Source: JBOFBH01 sp051657715 (GTDB taxonomy: Bacteria; Actinomycetota; Actinomycetes; Actinomycetales; Angustibacteraceae). Taken from it: 64,000 bases of DNA. Below, in pieces: positions 57,870 through 64,000 of this stretch (positions within the stretch are counted from its first letter, which is position 1; every line of letters begins with the position of its first letter). A program made the position numbers and the translations under genes. The notes beneath the pieces were generated by a model that saw only the letters and a program-made list of their open reading frames with translations, did no database searches and had not been told where the DNA came from. Location: contig JBOFLF010000064.1 of assembly GCA_051657715.1 (NCBI GenBank), positions 62,001-126,000 on the forward strand, written 5' to 3'.

Positions 57870-59139
57870 TCGACGCCTCTAGGACGCCGGTGACCGGCGT
57901 GGCTGGATCAGCGCCATCCAACGGGGCGCCGACCGGGAGCCCGTCGGCGGCGTCGGCGTCCTCGACGTCCTGACGGGGGATGCCCATGAGGTACAGCACG
58001 GAATCCAAGAACGGTACCGACACCGCGATCTCAGCCTGCTCCCGCACGACCGGCTTGGCGTTGAACGCGATGCCCAGCCCGGCGGCGTCCAGCATGTCGA
58101 GGTCGTTGGCGCCGTCCCCGATGGCCACGGTGCGCGCCAAGGACAAGCCTTCGGCGGCGGCGAACTCCCGCAGCGCCCGTGCTTTGCCGGCCCGGTCCAC
58201 CACGTCGCCCTCGACCCGGCCGGTCAACAGCCCGTCCGCGACCTCCAACCGGTTGGCGCGCACGTGGTCCACCCCCAGCTCCCGGCCCAGCGGCTCGACC
58301 ACCTCGGCGAAGCCACCGGAGACCAGGGCGACGCTGAAACCCAGGCGTTTGAGGGTGCGCACCAGCGTACGGGCGCCCGGGGCCAGCGGGAGGTCCTGGC
58401 GGACGTCGTCCAGCACGCTGGCCGGCAACCCGGCCAGCTGGGCGACCCGTTCGTGCAGGCTCGCCGTGAAGTCCAGCTCGCCGCGCATCGCGCGCTCGGT
58501 CACCGCGGCCACCTCGGGCCGGCGGCCCGCTCGGCTGGCGAGCACCTCGATGACCTCGCCCTGTACCAGCGTCGAGTCGACATCCATCACCACCAGCCGG
58601 TGCCCGCGCCGGGACAGGCCGGCCGGCGCGACCGCGGCGTCGATCCCGTGCGCGGCGGCGGTGCTGGCGATCTCGTGCCGCAAGGAGGGCACGTCACCGC
58701 CGGACACGTCGATCTCGATCGTGGTGACCGGCCACCGGGACAGCCGGCGGATCCGGTCGATGTTCGCGCCCTGACCGGCGATCCGCTCGGCCACCGCGGC
58801 CACCGCGGCCGGCAGCAGCGGCGCCGCCAACAGCGTCACGTGCATCCGTCCGGCCGGCCGGGGTGGGCTGTCACCGCGCCCGGCGCGGCAGCGCACCTTC
58901 ATGTCCAGGCGCTCGGCGACGTCCAGGACGGCGGACCGGACCGTCTCGCTGCCGCCGGTGGTCAGCAGCACCGCGAGGATCAGCCGCCCCCGGACCACCA
59001 CCTGCTCGACGTCCAGCACGGTCGCCGGGGTGCCGGCCACCGCCGCGAACAACGCGGAGGTGACGCCGGGTCGGTCCCGCCCGGTCAGCGTCACCGACAG
59101 CGTCGGCTCGTCCCACACCCGCGGCGGTACCTCGACCAT
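57826..59139 (-). CDS. serB: Phosphoserine phosphatase with N-terminal ACT domains
   Basis: This enzyme hydrolyses phosphoserine, the last step of serine synthesis. It is 437 residues. Two ACT-like domains (about 10-90 and 97-170) precede a HAD domain with the nucleophile in MDVDSTLVQGEVIEVLA (Asp186, Asp188), VSGGFAEVVEPL and GDGANDLDMLDAAGLGIAFNAKP. The ACT domains suggest serine feedback, as in mycobacterial SerB2. ATG 59139 appears leaderless. The C-terminal tail past residue 410 is variable and partly built from tandem repeats. Confidence 0.95.
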   Translation of the reverse strand: MVEVPPRVWDEPTLSVTLTGRDRPGVTSALFAAVAGTPATVLDVEQVVVRGRLILAVLLTTGGSETVRSAVLDVAERLDMKVRCRAGRGDSPPRPAGRMHVTLLAAPLLPAAVAAVAERIAGQGANIDRIRRLSRWPVTTIEIDVSGGDVPSLRHEIASTAAAHGIDAAVAPAGLSRRGHRLVVMDVDSTLVQGEVIEVLASRAGRRPEVAAVTERAMRGELDFTASLHERVAQLAGLPASVLDDVRQDLPLAPGARTLVRTLKRLGFSVALVSGGFAEVVEPLGRELGVDHVRANRLEVADGLLTGRVEGDVVDRAGKARALREFAAAEGLSLARTVAIGDGANDLDMLDAAGLGIAFNAKPVVREQAEIAVSVPFLDSVLYLMGIPRQDVEDADAADGLPVGAPLDGADPATPVTGVLEASSTRPGAAPRPDVAP

Positions 59140-59146
59140 GGTGGCG

Positions 59147-59152
59147 AGGCTA
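59147..59152 (-). promoter_or_regulatory. Putative -10 box (TAGCCT) for leaderless serB
   Basis: On the minus strand TAGCCT ends 7 nt before the serB ATG, with no ribosome site. Confidence 0.5.
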
Positions 59153-59173
59153 GCGAAGTGGCGGGCGCGCGGC

Positions 59174-59974
59174 TCAGGGCGTGCTGGCGTTGACCTCGTC
59201 CCGCCAGGCGAGCCAGTCGCGGACCGGGCCGAAGTCGTAGCCGGGGCCGTTGATGCCGACGGTGAACAGCCGGACACCGAGGTCGTGCAGCGGCTGCCCG
59301 CTCGCGTCCGGACCGCCCTCGACCCCGATCGACCGCTCGATCTCGGCCGGGTCCCGCCCCTCGGCGACGCACCACTCGTCGAGGATCCCGACCTTGCGCT
59401 CCACGATGCGCGGTGCTCCGAAGCCGTGCCAGATGTCCGCGTGCCGGGCGACCAGCCGCAAGGTCTTCTTCTCCCCGCCGCCACCGATCAGTACCGGGAT
59501 CTTCCGGGTCGGCGGCGGGTTCAACCTGGCCAGCCGGGACTCGATCCGCGGCAGCGACGCGCCCAGCTGGTCCAACCGGCCGCCGGCGGTGCCGAACTCG
59601 TAGCCGTACTCGGTGTAGTCCCGCTCGAACCAGCCGGACCCGACACCCAGGATCAACCGGCCGCCGCTGATGTGGTCCACGGTGCGCGCCATGTCCGCCA
59701 GCAACTCGGGGTTCCGGTAGCTGTTGCAGGTGACCAGCGCGCCGATCTCCACCCGGGACGTCGCCTGCGCCCAGGCGCCGAGCATCGTCCAGCACTCGAA
59801 GTGCTTGCCGTCCGGCTCGCCGTAGAGCGGGTAGAAGTGGTCCCAGTTGAACAGCACGTCCACGCCGGCCTCCTCGGCCTCGGCCGCGGCCCGTGCGATG
59901 TCCGACCAGTCCGCGTGCTGCGGGTGGATCTGGACCCCGATCCGCACCGGACGGTGCGCTTGGTGCTCGCTCAT
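59174..59974 (-). CDS. LLM-class F420-dependent oxidoreductase
   Basis: This luciferase-like TIM-barrel protein is 266 residues. VRIGVQIHPQHADWSDIARAAAEAEEAGVDVLFNWDHFYPL, GALVTCNSYRNPELLADMARTVDHISGGRLILGVGSGWFERDYTEYGYEFGTAGGRLDQL and PVLIGGGGEKKTLRLVARHADIWH are typical of an F420-dependent subfamily. It presumably reduces or oxidises a small molecule with coenzyme F420; the substrate is unknown. ATG 59974 overlaps the glgC stop in an ATGA, so it is coupled to glgC. The link to glycogen synthesis has no obvious explanation. Confidence 0.9.
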   Translation of the reverse strand: MSEHQAHRPVRIGVQIHPQHADWSDIARAAAEAEEAGVDVLFNWDHFYPLYGEPDGKHFECWTMLGAWAQATSRVEIGALVTCNSYRNPELLADMARTVDHISGGRLILGVGSGWFERDYTEYGYEFGTAGGRLDQLGASLPRIESRLARLNPPPTRKIPVLIGGGGEKKTLRLVARHADIWHGFGAPRIVERKVGILDEWCVAEGRDPAEIERSIGVEGGPDASGQPLHDLGVRLFTVGINGPGYDFGPVRDWLAWRDEVNASTP

Positions 59975-61218
59975 GCTGTGACCTCCTGGCCCTTGCCGAT
60001 GACGACCAGGCCTGATTCGGTGACCGTCAGGCCACGAGCCCGGTCCTGCTGCAGGTCCATCCCGATCCGCACGCCCTCGCCGATGACGACGTTCTTGTCG
60101 ACGATCGCCCGCCGCACCACGGCGTGCCGGCCGACCTGCACGTTGTCCAGCAGGACGCTCTCGCTCACGCTGGACCAGGAATGAACGTAGCACCGGGGCG
60201 ACAGCACGGAGTTCTCCACCGTGGCCCCCGACACCACCACCCCGGGGGACACCGAGGAGTTGACGGCGTGCCCGATCCGGCCGTGCCAGCCGTGCACGAA
60301 CTTGGCCGGTGGGAAGGTGCCGTGGTCGGTGAACACCGGCCAGTCGTCGTTGTAGAGGTTGAACACCGGGAAGACCGAGACCAGCTCCAGGTGCGCCTCG
60401 TAGTAGGAGTCCAGCGTCCCGACGTCCCGCCAGTAGTCCCGATCCCGCTCGGAGGAGCCCGGGACCTGGTTGTCCCGGAAGTCGTAGACCGCGGCGTCCC
60501 CGCGGGCGACGAAGTCCGGGACGATGTCGCCGCCCATGTCGTGCCGGCTGTCCTCGTTGGCCGCGTCCCGGGTGACCGCCTCGACCAGGGCGTCGGTGTC
60601 GAAGACGTAGTTGCCCATGGACGCCAGCACCTCGTTCGGGGCATCGGGCAAGCCCCGGGGCTTGGTGGGTTTTTCCAGGAACTCGCGGATCCGCCTCGGG
60701 TCGTCCGGCTGGGTGTCGATGACCCCGAACTGGTCGGCCAGCCCGATCGGCTGTCGGATCGCCGCGACCGTGCACGCGGCGCGCGACTCCACGTGCTGGG
60801 CGACCATCTGCCGAAAGTCCATCCGGTACACGTGGTCCGCCCCGACCACCACGACGATGTCCGGGCGTTCGTCGTGCACCAGGTTCAGGCTCTGGTAGAT
60901 CGCGTCCGCGCTGCCCAGGTACCAGCGCTTGCCGACCCGCTGCTGGGCCGGAACCGGGGCGACGTAGTTGCCCAGCAGGTTGGACATCCGCCATGTCATG
61001 GACACGTGCCGGTCCAGGCTGTGTGACTTGTACTGGGTGAGGACGACGATCTTCAAGTAGCCAGAATTGGCCAGGTTGGACAGGGCGAAGTCAATCAACC
61101 GGTAGCTGCCGCCGAACGGGACCGCGGGTTTGGCCCGGTCCGCGGTGAGCGGCATCAGACGCTTGCCCTCGCCGCCGGCCAGCACGATCGCCAGAACCTT
61201 CGGGTTGCGCGTCACCAT
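59971..61218 (-). CDS. glgC: Glucose-1-phosphate adenylyltransferase
   Basis: This enzyme makes ADP-glucose from glucose 1-phosphate and ATP. It is 415 residues. VLAIVLAGGEGKRLMPLTADRAKPAVPFGGSYRLIDFALSN is the nucleotide-binding N-terminus, followed by WYLGSADAIYQSLNLV and FLEKPTKPRGLP, and a left-handed beta-helix C-terminus (SSVSPGVVVSGATVENSVLS...VIGEGVRIGMDLQQDRARGL). ATG 61218 has no Shine-Dalgarno but TAGGTT ends 7 nt upstream. It is divergent from the glycosyltransferase gene, the usual actinobacterial glgC-glgM arrangement. Confidence 0.96.
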   Translation of the reverse strand: MVTRNPKVLAIVLAGGEGKRLMPLTADRAKPAVPFGGSYRLIDFALSNLANSGYLKIVVLTQYKSHSLDRHVSMTWRMSNLLGNYVAPVPAQQRVGKRWYLGSADAIYQSLNLVHDERPDIVVVVGADHVYRMDFRQMVAQHVESRAACTVAAIRQPIGLADQFGVIDTQPDDPRRIREFLEKPTKPRGLPDAPNEVLASMGNYVFDTDALVEAVTRDAANEDSRHDMGGDIVPDFVARGDAAVYDFRDNQVPGSSERDRDYWRDVGTLDSYYEAHLELVSVFPVFNLYNDDWPVFTDHGTFPPAKFVHGWHGRIGHAVNSSVSPGVVVSGATVENSVLSPRCYVHSWSSVSESVLLDNVQVGRHAVVRRAIVDKNVVIGEGVRIGMDLQQDRARGLTVTESGLVVIGKGQEVTA

Positions 61219-61225
61219 GGAGGGG

Positions 61226-61231
61226 AACCTA
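61226..61231 (-). promoter_or_regulatory. Putative -10 box (TAGGTT) for leaderless glgC
   Basis: On the minus strand TAGGTT ends 7 nt before the glgC ATG. Confidence 0.5.
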
Positions 61232-61317
61232 GCCGCACCTCCCGCACCCGGCGACTGATCGAGGCCGTGAGCCAGATCATGGTCATCAGGGCTCGGTCGG
61301 CGCGACCGAGCTGGGCC

Positions 61318-61323
61318 TAGGGT
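61318..61323 (+). promoter_or_regulatory. Putative -10 box (TAGGGT) for the leaderless glycosyltransferase gene
   Basis: TAGGGT ends exactly 6 nt before GTG 61330, which supports that start over GTG 61324. Confidence 0.55.
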
Positions 61324-61329
61324 GTGCCG

Positions 61330-62589
61330 GTGCGCGTGGATCTGCTGACCCGGGAGTACCCGCCGCACGTCTACGGGGGAGCCGGCGTGCACGTCGCCGA
61401 ACTGGCCCGCGCCCTGCGGTCGCTGGAGCGATCCGGCGATGGGGAAGCGAGCGGGACGCCGGACGTGCGGGTGCGCTGCTTCGGCAGCCCGCGCGCTGAG
61501 GCGGGCACCACCGCGTACCCGGACCCGGTTGAGCTGGCTGAGGCGAACCCCGCGCTGCGTACGCTCGGTGTCGGGCTGCCGATGGCGCAAGGCTGCGCTG
61601 GCGCGGACCTCGTGCACTCCCACACCTGGTACGCCAACCTGGCCGGCCACCTGGCCGGCCTGCTGCACGGCGTGCCGCACGTGCTGACCGCGCACAGCGT
61701 GGAGCCGCTGCGGCCGTGGAAGGCCGAGCAGCTCGGCGGCGGGTACGCCGTGTCGTCCTGGGCCGAACGGGCCGCCTACCAGGCGGCGTCCGCGGTCGTC
61801 GCGGTCAGTGCTGGCATGCGCGGCGACGTCCTGCGGTGCTACCCCGAGGTCGACCCCGCCCGGGTGCACGTGGTGCACAACGGTGTCGACACGCAGGTGT
61901 GGGCACCCGTCCGCCGCCCCGACGTGGTCCGCTCGCTCGGCGTCGACCCGGACCGGCCGAGCGTGCTGTTCATCGGCCGGGTCACCCGCCAGAAGGGCCT
62001 GCCGTACCTGCTGCGCGCCGCCAGCCGGCTGCCCCCGCACGTCCAGCTGGTGCTGTGCGCGGGCGCCCCGGACACGCCCGACCTGCTCGCCGAGGTCCGG
62101 CAGCTGATCGACGACCTGCAGGCGACCCGGGGCGATGCCGCGACGGGCGGTGGCCCAGGTGGTGGCTCGGTGGGCGGGGTGGTCTGGATCGACCGGATGC
62201 TGCCCCGGGACGAGGTGATCGCGCTGCTCGGCGCTGCGACCGTGCTGGCCTGCCCGTCGGTCTACGAACCCCTCGGCATCGTCAACCTGGAGGCGATGGC
62301 CTGCGCGGTCCCGGTGGTGGCGACGGCCACCGGTGGCATCCCGGAGGTGGTGGTGGACGGCGTCACCGGCCGGCTGGTGCCGGTCGAGCAGAGCGACGAC
62401 GGGACCGGGACCCCTACCGATCCCGACCGGTTCGTCGCGGACCTCGCCGACGCGCTGGCCGACGTCGTCGGCCACGACCACCGAGCGCGCGCCTGGGGAG
62501 CCGCCGGACGACAGCGGGCGCAAGAGGTGTTCTCCTGGTCGGCGGTCGCGGCCCGGACTGTCGAGGTCTACCGGTCGGTCGCTAGGTGA
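61330..62589 (+). CDS. glgM: Glycogen synthase / maltose-1-phosphate synthase (GlgM, GT4)
   Basis: This 419-residue retaining GT4 glycosyltransferase has the actinobacterial form formerly called GlgA. It begins MRVDLLTREYPPHVYGGAGVHVAELARAL and contains the donor-binding HSHTWYANLAGHLAGLLHGVPHVLTAHSVEPLRPWKAEQLGGGY and VLFIGRVTRQKGL. The acidic motif is VYEPLGIVNLEAMACAVPVVATATGGIPEVV. In M. tuberculosis the homologue (Rv1212c) makes maltose 1-phosphate from ADP-glucose and glucose 1-phosphate for the GlgE pathway, which I infer here. A short Gly-rich insertion lies near residue 270. It is divergent from glgC, which supplies its donor. Confidence 0.93.
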   Translation: MRVDLLTREYPPHVYGGAGVHVAELARALRSLERSGDGEASGTPDVRVRCFGSPRAEAGTTAYPDPVELAEANPALRTLGVGLPMAQGCAGADLVHSHTWYANLAGHLAGLLHGVPHVLTAHSVEPLRPWKAEQLGGGYAVSSWAERAAYQAASAVVAVSAGMRGDVLRCYPEVDPARVHVVHNGVDTQVWAPVRRPDVVRSLGVDPDRPSVLFIGRVTRQKGLPYLLRAASRLPPHVQLVLCAGAPDTPDLLAEVRQLIDDLQATRGDAATGGGPGGGSVGGVVWIDRMLPRDEVIALLGAATVLACPSVYEPLGIVNLEAMACAVPVVATATGGIPEVVVDGVTGRLVPVEQSDDGTGTPTDPDRFVADLADALADVVGHDHRARAWGAAGRQRAQEVFSWSAVAARTVEVYRSVAR

Positions 62590-62803
62590 GGGGCTGACTA
62601 ACCTGGTGGTGGCGGATCACCTGGGTCCACGGGTCGAGCGAGAGCGCGGATGGGTCGGCCGCAGCACGAGGTTTGATGGCGGGCTGGTGGTAGTGGCATC
62701 GCGGCGGGTCTGACAGGCTGGCCGGGATTCGCATACCTGATTCATCCTGATTCGCCATCCAGTCGCGCCATCTACAGCCGCCAGTCCGACTCCGACGGGG
62801 ACG

Positions 62804-63796
62804 ATGATGATCGAGGCCAAAGGCTTGACCAAGCGGTACGGCGGCACGCTCGCCGTCGACGACCTGAGCTTCACGGTGCGGCCCGGGGTGGTGACCGGAT
62901 TCCTCGGACCCAACGGGGCCGGCAAGTCCACCACCATGCGGATGATCCTGGGTCTGGACCGCCCGACCCGCGGCGAGGCGTTGATCGGCGGGCAGCCCTA
63001 CCAGAAGCTTGCCGGCCCGCTGCACCGGGTCGGCGCGCTGCTGGACGCGAAGGACGTGCACCCGGGCCGGACCGCCCGTGCCCACCTGACCGCGCTGGCG
63101 CAGAGCAACGGCATCCCGACCAGCCGGGTGCCGCAGGTGCTCGAGCTGACCGGGCTGTCCGCGGTCGCGAAGAAGCGGATCACCGGCTTCTCGCTGGGCA
63201 TGTCCCAGCGGCTCGGCATCGCCGCCACCATGCTCGGCGATCCGGACGTGCTGATGTTCGATGAGCCGGTCAACGGCCTGGACCCCGAGGGCATCGTGTG
63301 GATCCGCACGTTCATGCGGGCGATGGCGGCCGAGGGACGTACCGTCCTGGTCTCCAGCCACCTGATGAGCGAGATGGCGCTGACCGCGGACCACCTGGTG
63401 GTGATCGGCCGGGGCCGGCTGCTCGCCGACGTCCCGACGCAGCAGTTCATCGCGGACAGCTCGGGCAACTGGGTGCGGGTCCGCTCTCCACATGCGGATC
63501 GGCTGGCTGCCCTGCTCACCGAGCGGGGGCTGGTGGTGCAGTCGGCGGCGGACGGATCGCTCAGCGTCCAGGACGTGACCTGCGCCCAGGTCGGCGACCT
63601 GGCCGCCGAGCACGGCCTGGCCATCCACGAACTGGTCCAGCAGCAGGCGTCCCTGGAGGAAGCCTTCATGGAGATGACCGGCGCCAGCGTCGAGTACCAC
63701 GCCGCGCCCACGTCCGCCGGCCCGTCGTCGATGACCGGGTCGGTCGGCCCGTCAGCCGGTCAGCCAGCCGCCCAGACCGAGGGAGTGAGCCGATGA
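62804..63796 (+). CDS. ABC transporter ATP-binding protein
   Basis: This 330-residue ATPase subunit has Walker A GPNGAGKST (about 34-42) and the signature FSLGMSQRLGIAATML. Walker B is DVLMFDEPVNGLDPEG and the switch His is in VSSHLMSEM. After about residue 215 it has the extended C-terminal domain seen in CcmA-type drug or lipid exporters, with a Gly/Ser/Pro tail. ATG 62804 and ATG 62807 are adjacent; the second (MIEAKGLTKRYGG) is the usual family start. Its stop overlaps the permease ATG. The cargo is unknown. The 214 bp before it contain no gene I can support. Confidence 0.93.
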   Translation: MMIEAKGLTKRYGGTLAVDDLSFTVRPGVVTGFLGPNGAGKSTTMRMILGLDRPTRGEALIGGQPYQKLAGPLHRVGALLDAKDVHPGRTARAHLTALAQSNGIPTSRVPQVLELTGLSAVAKKRITGFSLGMSQRLGIAATMLGDPDVLMFDEPVNGLDPEGIVWIRTFMRAMAAEGRTVLVSSHLMSEMALTADHLVVIGRGRLLADVPTQQFIADSSGNWVRVRSPHADRLAALLTERGLVVQSAADGSLSVQDVTCAQVGDLAAEHGLAIHELVQQQASLEEAFMEMTGASVEYHAAPTSAGPSSMTGSVGPSAGQPAAQTEGVSR

Positions 63797-64000
63797 ACCA
63801 GCCGACGAGCACCGCCCCGACCACCGGTCTCGGCCCTGGCCGGACCAGCGTGAGCGCCGTCCAGCCGAGCACCGCCCGGCTCGACCGGGTGATGCTCGCC
63901 GAGCTGACCAAGCTGCGGTCGTTGCGCTCGACGCTGTGGACCCTGGTGATCCTGTTCCTCGTCACGGTGGGTTTCGCGGTACTGATCGCCGCCGTGGTGA
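63793..64000 (+). CDS. ABC-2 type permease, truncated by window edge
   Basis: The frame starts at ATG 63793, overlapping the ATPase stop (ATGA), and runs off the right edge. The visible 69 residues comprise a Thr/Pro-rich start, then RLDRVMLAELTKLRSLRSTLWTLVILFLVTVGFAVLIAAVV, a first transmembrane helix preceded by the ELxKLRS motif common in ABC-2 permeases. It should be the membrane partner of the adjacent ATPase. Confidence 0.85.
   Translation, partial: MNQPTSTAPTTGLGPGRTSVSAVQPSTARLDRVMLAELTKLRSLRSTLWTLVILFLVTVGFAVLIAAVV

Overview
The window is a contiguous stretch of a high-GC actinobacterial chromosome. The evidence is the very high GC, frequent GTG starts, an HrdB/SigA-type principal sigma factor with an Ala/Ser/Lys-rich N-terminus, actinobacteria-restricted families (DUF3099, DUF5709, DUF7455, DUF4192-like, GarA) and gene orders shared with Mycobacterium and Streptomyces. 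Genus cannot be resolved from sequence reading alone. Almost everything is core chromosome. I see no phage, plasmid, insertion sequence or CRISPR array.

Layout. 1-9.8 kb: end of a PAC2 protein, serA, a cold-shock protein, acyl-ACP desaturase, the sseA-sufE pair, ATP-dependent DNA ligase and several DUF proteins. 9.8-13.9 kb: a SAM-IV riboswitch controlling metY-metX (methionine synthesis), then a Nudix hydrolase and a universal stress protein. 14.2-22.3 kb: principal sigma factor, a HExxH-bearing membrane protein, DUF456, DUF7455 and convergent topoisomerase IV genes parE and parC. 22.4-25.8 kb: nitroreductase, alkane hydroxylase alkB and ald. 26.0-36.9 kb: one compact operon-like run, xerD-parA-scpA-scpB-rluB-aroH-tyrA-cmk-plsC-der plus two poorly known genes, joining chromosome segregation, rRNA modification, aromatic amino acids, nucleotides and ribosome assembly.

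37.0-38.7 kb is the only decayed or acquired-looking patch: a broken LuxR-type regulator abutting a membrane-protein remnant, an intact alpha/beta hydrolase, and tRNA-Pro(GGG). 38.9-49.9 kb: pgsA, two DUF881 proteins flanking a DUF1290 small basic protein, gcvH, garA, merR, DUF151, merR, then a glycine riboswitch and gcvP. This is the order known around Rv1822-Rv1832 of M. tuberculosis. A GCS2-type glutamate-cysteine ligase follows. 50.0-57.7 kb: a protein with a degenerate P-loop, a small protein carrying an 8-bp repeat tract, DUF3099, the tldE-tldD metallopeptidase pair, fabG-fabI (FAS-II) and sixA. 57.8-62.6 kb: serB, an F420-type oxidoreductase and divergent glgC/glgM (glycogen and maltosyl-phosphate synthesis). 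The window ends inside an ABC transporter operon.

Two patterns run across the window. First, at least eleven genes have a TANNNT hexamer 6-7 nt before the start codon and no Shine-Dalgarno, which suggests leaderless transcripts. Second, short tandem duplications of 14-22 bp recur at gene ends and in coding linkers, and one 8-bp tract (nine perfect copies) lies inside a coding region where copy change would shift the frame.
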